Source: Dehalococcoidia bacterium
GTDB lineage: Bacteria; Chloroflexota; Dehalococcoidia; CAUJGQ01
Reading direction: 5' to 3'
NCBI GenBank assembly: GCA_035310145.1
Contig: DATGEL010000108.1
Span: 49,808-113,807 of the forward strand
DNA: 64,000 bases
Part shown: positions 35,652 through 44,445 of the stretch, piece by piece
How the letters are laid out: each line of letters begins with the position of its first letter
How positions within the stretch are numbered: position 1 is the first letter of the stretch
Position numbers and translations under genes: made by a program
Notes under the pieces: model-generated
What the model saw: the letters and a program-made list of their open reading frames with translations, nothing else
Databases searched by the model: none
What the model was told of the DNA's origin: nothing

Positions 35652-37224
35652 GTGGCGGCGCCGGCGGCAACTCAGCCGGCGACGTGTCGTCGTGCGCCAG
35701 GCGGCGGGCCAGCCGCCAGAGCACGGTGAGGATGCCCAGGGCGATAATCGCCAACCCAACTTCCAGCCCGATCTCGACGGCGTGGTCGGAGAGGCGCTTG
35801 AAGCCGGGCAGCACGCGCGCCACGGTCAGCAGGTTCATCGCGTTCCAGGAGCCGTGCAGGACGACGGCCAGCAGGTAGAAGCCGGCAAACCGCAGCCGGC
35901 GGCCGCGGAAGCAGTAGAACCAGCCGATGCCGACGATGCTGCTGGTCAGTGCGTGCAGCGAGCTGGCCGCGCCGCGCAGCAGCACACCGTCCCACCAGCG
36001 GTACGCCGACTGATGAAAGGCGCCGGCGCCGTAGGCGTTGGCCTCGACCATGCCGAAGCCGACGCCCGAGGCCAGCCCCCAGAGGAACGCCTGGTAGCGC
36101 GTGGGGTTGTGCCGCTTCAGCAGGCGCACGCCGAAGCCCTTGCAAAACTCCTCGTCCAGCGGCGCCAGCACCGAGATGCCGATCAACAGCAGGACGAAGG
36201 CGGTGCGATCGTTGAGCGCCGTGACCGACCTGCGGTTGAACTCGCCGAGGAAAGGCAGAAACTCGGCCACGAGCAGCGTGGTGTTGACAATGCCGGCGAC
36301 GGTGGCGGCAAGCGCGGCGCCGTAGGCGACCATCAGCGTGATCTCGCGCCAGGACGAATGCGCCTGCAAGCCGCCGCGGCGCCCGGCCCGAGAGACCAGC
36401 GCCAGGATACTGATGCCGGGCAGCAGCACGGCGAGCACGTGCAGCAGGGGCAGCAGCCAGATCGCCGCGTTGCCCAGCAGCAGCACGGCGCCGGCGCCGA
36501 TCGCGGTCACGGCGATGAGCCCAGGCTTCCAGAATGCGGGCGGCCGGTAGCCACGCGAGGGGACGCCTGTGAGCGCGCCTGCGCCGTGCCAGAAGAGGAC
36601 CGCGCCCGCCGCGATGTAGATGGCGGCCGAGCCGGCGTACGTCAGGACGAGAAAGAGATGATCGTGCCCGTCGCCGTGCAGCCCTACGCCTCGCGACAGC
36701 TCGGCGAAGGCCAGCACGGCGGCTTCGACCGCCTGCGCCACAAGCAGTGTGCCCCACCAGATCGCGGCGGCGCGCAGCACGTGCGTCACGGTGGCCGAGG
36801 CACCGGGCTGCTTGATCCAGGCGAGCCAATTCGCCAGGAACAGCAACGCCAGCCCCAGGCAGAGCACGCCGCCGACGATCAGAGCAGTGCTCGCCCGAGC
36901 CGGATCGTCCATCTCTCCGTAGCGCTGCACGGCGACGGCGCCAGAGAGCATCGCCAGGGCCGCGAGCGCGAAGACCGGCGCGAGCGCGATGCCGGTGATG
37001 CCCGTGAACTTGGGCATCGCCAGCAGGCCGAGGCCGCAGCCGGCGACGTAGAGGACGACGCCGACGCTGCCCAGAACGACCTCGGCAAGCGGATCGGCGG
37101 AGGCTTTGGCCTGAGCCCAGGCCGCGAAGCCGCCGAAGCTCAGGACCAGCCCGAGCCACCAGCACAGCAGCGCGGCGGAGAAGAGGATCCACCGCGTCCA
37201 GGTCGGCATCGGCACACGGATCAC
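35608..37224 (-). CDS. PrsW-family intramembrane metalloprotease
   Basis: 538 aa, roughly a dozen predicted membrane segments. The PrsW signatures are in the C-terminal half: APLDEEFCKGFGV (the EExxK motif), GFGMVEANAYG, LLRGAASSLHALTSSIVG and LHGSWNAMNLL, supplying the Glu and His residues thought to bind zinc. PrsW proteins cut membrane substrates such as anti-sigma factors; the target here is unknown. The N-terminal 300 residues add extra helices. The GTG start overlaps the recF stop (GTGA), so translation is probably coupled. Confidence 0.85.
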   Translation of the reverse strand: MIRVPMPTWTRWILFSAALLCWWLGLVLSFGGFAAWAQAKASADPLAEVVLGSVGVVLYVAGCGLGLLAMPKFTGITGIALAPVFALAALAMLSGAVAVQRYGEMDDPARASTALIVGGVLCLGLALLFLANWLAWIKQPGASATVTHVLRAAAIWWGTLLVAQAVEAAVLAFAELSRGVGLHGDGHDHLFLVLTYAGSAAIYIAAGAVLFWHGAGALTGVPSRGYRPPAFWKPGLIAVTAIGAGAVLLLGNAAIWLLPLLHVLAVLLPGISILALVSRAGRRGGLQAHSSWREITLMVAYGAALAATVAGIVNTTLLVAEFLPFLGEFNRRSVTALNDRTAFVLLLIGISVLAPLDEEFCKGFGVRLLKRHNPTRYQAFLWGLASGVGFGMVEANAYGAGAFHQSAYRWWDGVLLRGAASSLHALTSSIVGIGWFYCFRGRRLRFAGFYLLAVVLHGSWNAMNLLTVARVLPGFKRLSDHAVEIGLEVGLAIIALGILTVLWRLARRLAHDDTSPAELPPAPPLSAARPLPAASASA

Positions 37225-38405
37225 GCGCTCTGCTCCTCGCGGCGCAAGACGCCGGCGCAGACTTCGTAAACGGCGGCACCGCGGCGGAACTTGGCGCCGA
37301 AGCGCTCCGGCTCGGCCGTGGTGACGAACACCTGCTCCGCGCCGCCCAGCGCGTCCAGCACCGCCGAGCGCCGCGTCTCGTCCAGCTCCGAGAAGATGTC
37401 GTCCAGCAGCAGCAGCGGCGGATCGCGGCCGGCGCTGGTGAGGAAGACGGTTTCCGCCAGGCGCAGAGCCAGCGCCGCCGTGCGCTGCTGCGCCCGCGAG
37501 CCGAAGGCGGAGACCAGCACGCCGTCGAGGCTGAACTGCAGGTCGTCGCGGTGCGGACCGATCAGCGTTTGGCCGAGGGCGATCTCGCGGCGCTGCTGCC
37601 GGTGCAGGCCGCCGCGCAGACCGGCTTCGATCTCACCAAGCGGCGGCGAAGGCCCGTCCGGCAGCGGCGTCTGCGGCGCGTAGGCGATCGTCAGCCGCTC
37701 ACGGCCGCCGCTGAGCGCGGCGTGCGCCTCGCGCGCGGCGATCTCCAGCGCCGCCATCGTTTGCCGGCGCGTGCGCACAATCTGCGCCCCCTCGCGCACC
37801 AGTTGCTCGTCCCAGTAGGCCAGCTCGTCGCTGCGCGCCTGGCCCTCGCCGATGCGGCGCAGCAGCGAGTTGCGTTGCAGCAGCACGCGCTGGTAGCGCT
37901 GCAGGGCGCGGACGTAGAGCGGATCGGTCTGTGATATCGTGATGTCGAGGTAGCGCCGCCGCAGTGCAGGCGGTCCCGTGATCAGGTCGATGTCGGCGGC
38001 GGTGAAGAGCACGGCGGCGATCTGGCCGATTACGTCCGAGGCGCGGCGCGGCACGCCGTTGAGTTTCAGCCGCTTGCTGGCGTGGCCGGCGCCCCGCCGT
38101 TCCGGCACGCTCCCGTTCTCCTGGCGCGGCGCCACGGCGATCTCCACCGCGACGGGGCCCTGCTTGCGCTCCGCCTCGCCCACCACGCGCGCCACGCCGA
38201 AGCCCTCGGCCGCAGCCTGCCAGCGGATCAGATCGGCCTCGCTGCCGCGGGCGGGACGCGTCGTCGCCAGCAGGTAGATCGCCTCCAGCAGGTTCGACTT
38301 GCCCTGGGCGTTCTGTCCGTGGATCAACGTGACGCCGGCGCCCGGAGTGAAGTCCAGGCGCTCGTAGTTGCGGAAGTTGCTGAGCCTCAGGCGCGCGAGG
38401 TACAT
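37221..38405 (-). CDS. recF: DNA replication and repair protein RecF
   Basis: 394 aa SMC-like ATPase that loads RecA at gaps. The N-terminus LRLSNFRNYERLDF leads to Walker A GQNAQGKSNLLEAI; the signature region is SAFGSRAQQRTAALALRLAE and Walker B LLLLDDIFSELD, with D-loop DETRRSAVL. Overall length is normal with a central coiled region. Unlike many bacteria it is not beside dnaA/dnaN. It is followed by the PrsW-like gene through a GTGA overlap, and preceded 20 bp upstream by a coiled-coil gene. Confidence 0.93.
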   Translation of the reverse strand: MYLARLRLSNFRNYERLDFTPGAGVTLIHGQNAQGKSNLLEAIYLLATTRPARGSEADLIRWQAAAEGFGVARVVGEAERKQGPVAVEIAVAPRQENGSVPERRGAGHASKRLKLNGVPRRASDVIGQIAAVLFTAADIDLITGPPALRRRYLDITISQTDPLYVRALQRYQRVLLQRNSLLRRIGEGQARSDELAYWDEQLVREGAQIVRTRRQTMAALEIAAREAHAALSGGRERLTIAYAPQTPLPDGPSPPLGEIEAGLRGGLHRQQRREIALGQTLIGPHRDDLQFSLDGVLVSAFGSRAQQRTAALALRLAETVFLTSAGRDPPLLLLDDIFSELDETRRSAVLDALGGAEQVFVTTAEPERFGAKFRRGAAVYEVCAGVLRREEQSA

Positions 38406-38424
38406 ACGCCCGTCCGCGCCGCCT

Positions 38425-39606
38425 TCAGGCGCCGTGTTCCTGTGCCGTCAGCAGCGAGAGACGCAGGGCGCCATCCGGCTGCCAGGCTGCCTCGATCCGG
38501 ACCGCCTCGGCGCCGCAGAGCGCCGGCTCCAGCGCCGTGAGGGCGATCGGCTCGCGCGGCGTCACGACAAAGGTGGCCGTCTGGCGCCGGTAGTCGGCGA
38601 GCGTCGCCTGGCCGAGCACGGGATCGCGGGTGAGGCGACGCTCCAACGCCGTGAGCCGGCCGATCGAGCGCACCGGGCCGACCACCAGCCGCGTGCTGAC
38701 CGCGGAGAGCCGAATCTCGGCGGAGGCGGCTGGGACTGCTGCCGCGGCTTCCTGAACCGGGGGAGCTCCGGCCTCGGACGCGGCAGGCGCCGGGCGTTCG
38801 GCCGGCCCGGCCGTCTCCTCCTCGCAGGCGCCCCCGGCGGCGATGGCCGCCTCCGGGCGAGCGCGCCAACCGAAATCCCGCCCGATCAGCCGGCCCGCAA
38901 ACGGCAGGGGCGCCGAGGCGCTGTTGGACTCGAGCGCCTGCGCGGCGGGTTGCCGATCGCCGGCCTGTGGGGCAGCAGCCGGCGCCGGCGGCGATGCCTC
39001 ACCCGCGCCCGCCGGCAATGCGGGCGACGGCTCGGACCAAACGCTTTCACGCGCAGAGATCGACGGGATGGCTGGGGGCAACAGGGGCCGCGGGCCAGCG
39101 GCGCCAGGAAGCCGCGCGGCCGTGAGCGATTCGCTGAGCCGGCGCACGTCTGCGCCGAGGTCGAGCAGCAGTCCGCGTAGCTCCGCAACCTCCTGGGTGA
39201 GTCGCAGCCGCTCCGCGCGCAGCTCCCGGATCAACCCTCGCAGCTCGGCGGACTCGTCGGGGATGGAAGGCGTAAGCTCGGCCCGTGCCGCAGGCGGAGG
39301 CGCGTCGCTCTCGATCAGGGCCGACATATGCTGCCGTGCATCGCGCAGGGCGGCGCGGGCGCGTTCCAGCGGATCGACGACCGCACTATCCGCGGGTCGC
39401 GCCTCCTCGGTCGATTGATCGCGCGCGTCCACCTCACCGGCCGCATCGCGCGGCGCCGGCGTCACGGGCGGGATGCCCGCTGAGCCTCCGGGCGCGATCA
39501 CGCGGGCGGCGCGGCGCAGGGCCGCGGCCAGCCCCGTCCGCCAGGCGGGCGTCTGCGCTGAGCGACGTGCACCGGACACGGCGCCTCCCGGGAGGCGCCC
39601 TGCCAC
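38425..39606 (-). CDS. Coiled-coil hypothetical protein
   Basis: 393 aa. A coiled coil at about 115-165 (ELRGLIRELRAERLRLTQEV, then LRGLLLDLGADVRRLSESL) is followed by a long Ala/Pro-rich disordered region. A C-terminal domain of about 110 residues has RLVVGPVRSIGRLTALERRL, a DYRRQTATFVV strand and RIEAAWQPDGALRLSLL. That domain resembles a ferredoxin-like sensing fold, by pattern only. The GTG at 39606 has GGAGGGG before it; a second GTG at 39579, behind its own GGAGG in a palindrome, is equally possible. Probably cotranscribed with recF. Function unknown. Confidence 0.65.
   Translation of the reverse strand: MAGRLPGGAVSGARRSAQTPAWRTGLAAALRRAARVIAPGGSAGIPPVTPAPRDAAGEVDARDQSTEEARPADSAVVDPLERARAALRDARQHMSALIESDAPPPAARAELTPSIPDESAELRGLIRELRAERLRLTQEVAELRGLLLDLGADVRRLSESLTAARLPGAAGPRPLLPPAIPSISARESVWSEPSPALPAGAGEASPPAPAAAPQAGDRQPAAQALESNSASAPLPFAGRLIGRDFGWRARPEAAIAAGGACEEETAGPAERPAPAASEAGAPPVQEAAAAVPAASAEIRLSAVSTRLVVGPVRSIGRLTALERRLTRDPVLGQATLADYRRQTATFVVTPREPIALTALEPALCGAEAVRIEAAWQPDGALRLSLLTAQEHGA
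39580..39599. repeat. 20-bp perfect palindrome at the coiled-coil gene start
   Basis: GGCGCCTCCCGGGAGGCGCC is a perfect palindrome lying between two candidate GTG starts. Its GGAGG on the minus strand is also the ribosome site of the second start, so an RNA hairpin here could hide it. Confidence 0.6.
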
Positions 39607-39911
39607 GCCCCTCCGCTTTCGTGCCGATTATACCCCGGCGCGGCGCGTCGTCCGCCGGCCGCACGGGACGGGCGCCGTCGGTCGGATCACGGTGCTTGCG
39701 GAATCATCGGCAGCGCGAGGAGGGCGCCGGACGCGGCGGCGATGCCTCGTGAACGCCCCTGCAAGCCGGCCTGTGCCGCCGCGTGCCTACCGCTCACGGC
39801 ACTTGACAGACTACGCGGGTAAGCAGATTGTTACGTGTCACGAGCAATGGGGTGCGATCACGGCCGATCGTGCCCCGCGGTGCGACGTACGCTCGAAGAC
39901 GGAGGAGATCG
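39607..39911. promoter_or_regulatory. Divergent intergenic promoter region
   Basis: No gene is seen. On the minus strand, a consensus TATAAT at 39632-39627 lies about 20 bp before the coiled-coil gene start, without a good -35. On the plus strand, TTGACA at 39803-39808 is a possible -35 for the gene at 39912, but the -10 (GATTGT or ATTGTT) is weak. Confidence 0.4.
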
Positions 39912-41729
39912 ATGTCTGACGCGTCTGAGGAACTCAGGGTCGGCACGAAGGTCTACACGGAGAGCGGGAAGCATCTGGGCAAGGTCAAGGAGATTAGCGG
40001 GCGCTACTTCAAGGTCGATGTTACCTTCTGGCGCGACTACTGGCTGCCGGTGGCTTCGGTGCGCTCCGCAAGCCCGAACGACGTGGTGGTCGCGGACGAC
40101 GCCGAGCATCTTGATGACCAGCAGGTCGCCGCCGCGGCTCAGTCGGACACGTCCCAGTCTCGGCCGGGGCTGGCGGAGGTCGGCGGGCATGGCATCGGCG
40201 GCGCCGTGGCTTCGGCAGGGACCGCCGGTGCAGCAGGCGCAGGCGAGCTGGAGTCCAATATCCGTTCGATGCCCGGCGCGGGCGATATTGCCGCCAGGGC
40301 CCCCGGCGTGGGCGACCTCGCAGCGAAGGCGCCGGGCGCGGCTGAGATCGGCGAGAAGCTGCCGGGCGCGAGCGAAGTGACGAGCAGGCTGCCCTCCATG
40401 CCGTCGCTCGGCAGCGAGACGGCGAAGCTGGGGGAAGAAACTCCAGGTGAGGTCACATCCCGGCTGTCCGAGACGGGAAACGTCACGCCGCTGCATCCCT
40501 CGACCTCAAGCGCCGGCGGCGTAGCGGAACATGCCGCGCCGCCTGCGGCGCCCACGCCGGCGGTATCCTCCGCGGCGTCCGGCGCGGCGCCGACTGCCAG
40601 TACACCGTCCGCACCTGCGGCCTCGGCCGCGCCAGGCGGAATGGCCACACCGAGCAGCACGCCCGCATCCGCTTCCAGCGCCGCAGGCGCACCGTCAACG
40701 CCGAGCGCGCAGGCCGCGTCAGGGGCGCCGGCAATGCCCGCCGGCCCGACGGCATCCAGTGCGCCAGGCGCCCCGTCGGCTCTGGGCGGTCTGGGAGCGA
40801 CAAGTACGCCAGCCACGCCGGCTGCGCCAAGCACGCCGAGCATGCCAAGCACGCCGAGCATGCCATCGGCATCGAGTACGCCGAGTATGGCAAACGCGCC
40901 GGCCGCGTCGAGTGTGCCCTCCGGCTCGTCGATGCCGAGCGCGCCGGCGTCGCCCGGCGGCATCGCTTCGCAGGGCGCCACGGCAGCGGGGTCCTTGGCC
41001 CCGTCGGGGACGCCGTCTGGTCTGGGCGCCGCGTCGCCCGGTGCGCCGTCGGCAGCCGGTATGCCATCGGCGTCGGGGGCGCCGGCCACACCGAGCGGGT
41101 TGGCTTCGCAAGGCACGCCGTCTGGAGCAAGCGCACCGGCGGCTCCTGCCTCGCCATCGGCGCCGGGCACGCCAGGTACGTATGGTGCAGCGAGTTCGGC
41201 AGCGGCGCCGAGCAGCGCTGCAGCCGGCATGCAGCACCCGGCCGGAGCATCTCCGTCCGGCACGCCGGCCACGCCGGCAGCCCCGGGCGCGTCGAGCACG
41301 CCCGCGGCAGCGAGCGCTCCCTCGGCGCCGGTCGCACAGCCGGCAGGCGCGGCTGCACCATCATCGTCCGGCAGTGCTGCGGCCGGCGCGAGCCCATCCA
41401 CGAGTCCACCGATCGGAAGCGCGCCGAGCGCCGGTCCCTCGGCCGGCGCCGCGGCAACCGCACCGTCCGGTGCCGGTGCTGCTGCCGGACACACTCAAGC
41501 GGCGACGGATGGCGCCGATCGGGCGCCGCGCCAGGTGGTCGACAAGGCGTTTGAGCAGACGCCGTTCCACGAGCTCGTCAACGCGCCGGTGGACGCGCTG
41601 CAGGGTGTCTCCGCCGGCGATGCCGAACTGCTGCAAAAGGCGTTCAACATCAAGACGATCGGCGATCTCGGCCGGAATAAGTACTTCCGTGCCGCGCTGG
41701 CGATCGTCCAGCTCGCCGAGCACCGTTAG
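39912..41729 (+). CDS. DUF2171/PRC-barrel-like protein with giant Ala/Ser/Pro linker
   Basis: 605 aa in three parts. Residues 1-60 (VGTKVYTESGKHLGKVKEI, YFKVDVTFWRDYWLPVASV) form a DUF2171/PRC-barrel-like domain. Residues about 100-530 are a low-complexity linker dominated by Ala, Ser, Pro, Gly and Thr, with local PSTPSMPSTPSMPS-type repeats. The last roughly 70 residues (VVDKAFEQTPFHELVNAPVD, GVSAGDAELLQKAFNIKTIG) look like a helix-hairpin-helix domain. No signal or membrane segment. The ATG follows GGAGGAG, and a 24-bp-stem terminator follows the stop. Function unknown. Confidence 0.8.
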   Translation: MSDASEELRVGTKVYTESGKHLGKVKEISGRYFKVDVTFWRDYWLPVASVRSASPNDVVVADDAEHLDDQQVAAAAQSDTSQSRPGLAEVGGHGIGGAVASAGTAGAAGAGELESNIRSMPGAGDIAARAPGVGDLAAKAPGAAEIGEKLPGASEVTSRLPSMPSLGSETAKLGEETPGEVTSRLSETGNVTPLHPSTSSAGGVAEHAAPPAAPTPAVSSAASGAAPTASTPSAPAASAAPGGMATPSSTPASASSAAGAPSTPSAQAASGAPAMPAGPTASSAPGAPSALGGLGATSTPATPAAPSTPSMPSTPSMPSASSTPSMANAPAASSVPSGSSMPSAPASPGGIASQGATAAGSLAPSGTPSGLGAASPGAPSAAGMPSASGAPATPSGLASQGTPSGASAPAAPASPSAPGTPGTYGAASSAAAPSSAAAGMQHPAGASPSGTPATPAAPGASSTPAAASAPSAPVAQPAGAAAPSSSGSAAAGASPSTSPPIGSAPSAGPSAGAAATAPSGAGAAAGHTQAATDGADRAPRQVVDKAFEQTPFHELVNAPVDALQGVSAGDAELLQKAFNIKTIGDLGRNKYFRAALAIVQLAEHR

Positions 41730-41746
41730 GCTGCCGATGCCACGAG

Positions 41747-41808
41747 CGAGCGCCGTGCCCGCCGCCCCACGTCGGGTGGGGCGGCGGGCACGGCGCTCGT
41801 TTCACTTT
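41747..41808 (+). terminator. Strong intrinsic terminator
   Basis: A 24-bp perfect stem (41747-41770 with 41776-41799), 5-base loop and a TTTCACTTT tract. It starts 17 bp after the stop of the Ala/Ser/Pro-rich protein. The remaining space to 41977 shows nothing recognisable. Confidence 0.85.
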
Positions 41809-41977
41809 CGCCAACGCGGTTCGCACCCCATCTCCGACCGCCGGAGCTGCGCCGCCGCGAGCAGGGGGCGCGTTCTCAAACGCGGTGTCGGAGCCGGCTC
41901 ATGGTTCCGTGCCCGAGCGTCAGAAAGCGCCCGGTCGCGGTCCTTGCAACGATCGTCGCCACGCGGGCAGCACCGCC

Positions 41978-42487
41978 CTACTCCGCCGCGGGCAGCCCGG
42001 CCAGCCGGCGCGCTTCACGCAGCAGGCCGGGGAGATCCGCGATCTCCCCGTCGAGGGCGATGCGTTCGCCGGTTGCCGCCGTGACGTGCCAGCGCACGTT
42101 GCCCTGCGTCTCGCGCCGCGTCACGCCGCGCACCTCCGTCCAGGCGAGGCGCTTGAGCGTGCGGCCGTCGTGCAGGGCGACGATCTCGTCCCCGGTCAGC
42201 ACCACCGCCGTCGGCGTCTGTCGCCAGGAGACGAGCACGACCGGCGCCATGCAGGCCGTGACCACGAACAGGAAGCCCGCGAAGGCCAGCACGTCTCCCC
42301 GCCGCAGCGCCAGGCCGACGAGCCCGACGACGACCGCGGCCAGCAAGGGCAGCGCGAAGCTGGCGTTGTTGTACCAGTGCGTGGTGTTGCGGTGCACCGC
42401 GATGACGCCCGGCAGCGCGGCGATCGCGGCCGTGTCGCCGCCAGCAAGAGGCGCCGCGCCGCTAGACCGCGACGGCTGCGACGACAT
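41978..42487 (-). CDS. Two-TM membrane protein with PH-like domain
   Basis: About 169 aa. A short N-terminus is followed by two adjacent transmembrane helices (FALPLLAAVVVGLVGLAL and a second ending ACMAPVVLVSW). The C-terminal domain (TAVVLTGDEIVALHDGRTLK, WTEVRGVTRRETQG) resembles bacterial PH-like domains found next to membranes. The start is uncertain: an ATG at 42487 overlaps the end of the upstream LLM gene by 26 bp and has no obvious ribosome site, so it may be translationally coupled. Function unknown. Confidence 0.6.
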   Translation of the reverse strand: MSSQPSRSSGAAPLAGGDTAAIAALPGVIAVHRNTTHWYNNASFALPLLAAVVVGLVGLALRRGDVLAFAGFLFVVTACMAPVVLVSWRQTPTAVVLTGDEIVALHDGRTLKRLAWTEVRGVTRRETQGNVRWHVTAATGERIALDGEIADLPGLLREARRLAGLPAAE

Positions 42488-43337
42488 CATGGAAGCGGCG
42501 TACGGCATCGATGTGCTGCTGCGGCGTGCTGAAGCCCGCGCCCATCGTGTTGAAGGAGAGGTGCGTAGCGCCGATCTCGCGCCAGGCACGGGCGGCCTCG
42601 CTCCAGCGCTCCTGCGGCACCTGCGACGTGCTTAGGCGCCCCTCGATGCCGACGGCGCTGATCGGACGGCCGGCCTCGCGCAGGTAGCCGTGCAGGCGAT
42701 CGAGGATTGCCCGCGCCTCATCGCCGGGCTGGAACTGCGGAAACCAGCCGTCGGCCAGGCGGGCGATGCGCTTCAGCACCGGCTCGCTCATGCCGCCCAT
42801 CCAGATCGGGATCGGCTGCTGCACCGGCAGCGGGTTGATGCCGGCGGCGCGCACGCGGTCCCAGCGCCCGTCGAAGTCCACCACCGGCTTCGTCCACAGG
42901 GCGCGGAGCAGCCCAATCTGCTCCGCCATGCGCCGGCCGCGCGTGTGGAAGTCCTGGCCGAGCGCCTCGAACTCCACGGCGTTCCAGCCCACGCCCACGC
43001 CGAGGCGCAGCCGGCCGCCGCTGAGCACATCCACCGCGGCGGCCTGCTTGGCGATCAGCGCCGTCTGCCGCTGCGGCGCGATCAGGATACCCGTCACCAG
43101 CTCGAGCCGGCGCGTCTGCCCGGCCAGGTAGCCGAAGAGCACGAACGGTTCGTGGAAGGCGCTTTGAAACGTGTAGGGGCCGCGCCAGGGACTGTACTGC
43201 GCCGGATCGGCGCCGACCACGTGGTCGAAGACCAGCAGGTGATTGTAGCCGGCGCCCTCCGCCGCCTGCGCGTAATCACGGATCGCCGCGGGATCGTTGC
43301 CGATTTCGGTCTGCGGGAAGACGACGCCGAGCTTCAT
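42462..43337 (-). CDS. LLM-class F420-dependent oxidoreductase
   Basis: 291 aa TIM-barrel flavin/F420 oxidoreductase of the luciferase-like class. It begins MKLGVVFPQTEIG; the family landmarks are LLVFDHVVGAD, TGILIAPQRQTALIAKQAA, VLSGGRLRLGVGVGWNAVEF and IPIWMGGMSEP. It likely uses reduced F420, like most relatives in GC-rich Chloroflexota and Actinobacteriota. The substrate is unknown. It overlaps the PH-like gene downstream and points away from the tRNA-Gly gene. Confidence 0.9.
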   Translation of the reverse strand: MKLGVVFPQTEIGNDPAAIRDYAQAAEGAGYNHLLVFDHVVGADPAQYSPWRGPYTFQSAFHEPFVLFGYLAGQTRRLELVTGILIAPQRQTALIAKQAAAVDVLSGGRLRLGVGVGWNAVEFEALGQDFHTRGRRMAEQIGLLRALWTKPVVDFDGRWDRVRAAGINPLPVQQPIPIWMGGMSEPVLKRIARLADGWFPQFQPGDEARAILDRLHGYLREAGRPISAVGIEGRLSTSQVPQERWSEAARAWREIGATHLSFNTMGAGFSTPQQHIDAVRRFHDVVAAVAV

Positions 43338-43454
43338 CGCTGCCTCCGAACCACGCCGGCTGGATGCGGCATCCGGCGCGGGCCGCCTTCAGTCTAGCCG
43401 CGCATCGTCCAGAGCGACAGCCCGCCGAGAGGCTGGCCGTCGGCGGTCACGCGC

Positions 43455-43485
43455 TTGACAGCCAGTTCGGCGCCCGGCCTACAAT
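43455..43485 (+). promoter_or_regulatory. Promoter of tRNA-Gly
   Basis: TTGACA at 43455-43460, 19 bp spacer, TACAAT at 43480-43485, ending 17 bp before the tRNA. Both hexamers are near consensus, though the spacer is slightly long. Confidence 0.65.
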
Positions 43486-43502
43486 CGAACTTGTGGGGCT
43501 GC

Positions 43503-43576
43503 GCGGGTGTGATGTAATGGTAGCCTGCGACCTTCCCAAGGTTGATGCGCGAGTTCGATTCTCGCCACCCGCTCCA
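43503..43576 (+). tRNA. tRNA-Gly (anticodon CCC)
   Basis: 74 bases including an encoded CCA. The acceptor stem GCGGGTG pairs with CACCCGC. The anticodon stem CGACC/GGTTG carries loop TTCCCAA, giving CCC. The T-arm is GCGAG-TTCGATT-CTCGC. The D-stem is weak, with a T-C mismatch and a G-T pair. It decodes GGG. A terminator follows at 43598 and a promoter precedes, so it is a single-gene transcript. Confidence 0.92.
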
Positions 43577-43597
43577 CCGCGATGCAGAACCGCACCT

Positions 43598-43627
43598 CCG
43601 GCGCCGGTGGGCGCCGGTTCTTTGTTT
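43598..43627 (+). terminator. Intrinsic terminator after tRNA-Gly
   Basis: CCGGCGCC, loop GGTG, GGCGCCGG, then TTCTTTGTTT. Outer bases GAACC and GGTTC could extend the stem in an alternative register. It lies 21 bp after the tRNA CCA. Confidence 0.8.
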
Positions 43628-43663
43628 CGCCCGCTCCCTGCGGCCGGCCGATGAACCGATGAG

Positions 43664-44320
43664 ATGAGCACGATCACCAGCATCGAACGCGAGCGGCGCG
43701 GCGGACGCGTCGCGGTCATCGTCGACGAAGCGGCCGGCGAACCCTGGGTCCGGGTGCACCGCGAGGCCGTCTATGCGCTCGGCCTGCGCGTCGGGCAGGA
43801 AGCAAGCGACGACCTCCGCGACCGCCTGGAGCAGGAAGACGCGCGCCACCGCGCCTACGAAGCGTCGCTTCATCTCCTCAGCTACCGTCCGCGCTCCGAG
43901 CAGGAGCTGCGCGATCGGCTGCGGCGCAAAGGGCTGCCCGCCGAGGCGATCGCGGCGACGGTTGAGCGCCTGCGCGGCGCCGGCCTGCTGAACGACGAGC
44001 AGTTTGCCCGCCAGTGGGTGGCCGAACGCGGCAGCGGCGCCCACGCCCGCGGCCGCTCGCTGCTGGCCGCCGAGCTGCGGGCGCGCGGCGTGCGCGACGC
44101 CGGCGCCGCCGCGGCGCTGAGCGAAGTCGACGACGAGGCGCAGGTCCGCGCCGTCGCCCGTGCCCACGCCGCGAAGCTGCGCGTGGCGACGTACGAGGAG
44201 TTCTACCGGCGGCTGGGCAGCTTCTTGCAGCGGCGCGGCTTCGGCTACGGCGTGGTCGGGCCGATCGTGCGCGAGCTGTGGCGTGAACGCGGCGGCGAGT
44301 CGGCCGAGGACGACGAGTAA
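43664..44320 (+). CDS. recX: Regulatory protein RecX
   Basis: 218 aa, helical, binds and modulates RecA filaments. After an N-terminal beta region (about 1-60), three repeats of the RecX three-helix unit follow: LHLLSYRPRSEQELRDRLRR, GLLNDEQFARQWVAERGSG and a third ending FLQRRGFGYGVVGPIV. RecX usually follows recA; here recA is absent from the window and a tRNA precedes it. Expressed independently from the downstream rny gene, which has its own promoter. Confidence 0.9.
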   Translation: MSTITSIERERRGGRVAVIVDEAAGEPWVRVHREAVYALGLRVGQEASDDLRDRLEQEDARHRAYEASLHLLSYRPRSEQELRDRLRRKGLPAEAIAATVERLRGAGLLNDEQFARQWVAERGSGAHARGRSLLAAELRARGVRDAGAAAALSEVDDEAQVRAVARAHAAKLRVATYEEFYRRLGSFLQRRGFGYGVVGPIVRELWRERGGESAEDDE

Positions 44321-44354
44321 TACCGCTTACGTACTTTCTGTTACCGATCCTCCG

Positions 44355-44384
44355 TTGACACTGGCTTAACCACGTTCGTACACT
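44355..44384 (+). promoter_or_regulatory. Sigma70-type promoter of rny
   Basis: Consensus TTGACA at 44355-44360, 18 bp spacer, TACACT at 44379-44384. It lies in the recX-rny gap, about 60 bp before the rny ATG. One of the clearest housekeeping promoters in the window. Confidence 0.7.
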
Positions 44385-44445
44385 GGTCTGACAGGCAGGC
44401 CGCGGCGCGGTGCTGTCTGTCCATCCCTGCGAAAGCGAGGCGCAT

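Noticed and set aside
40700..41250. Periodic GC-rich short repeats resembling a CRISPR array
   Set aside because: No constant repeat with unique spacers; the periodicity is codon-level repetition of Pro, Ser, Ala and Thr.
40139..41494. Long open frames in all directions across the Ala/Ser/Pro-rich gene
   Set aside because: They arise from the low-complexity codons; only the plus-strand frame has a ribosome site, recognisable end domains and a terminator.
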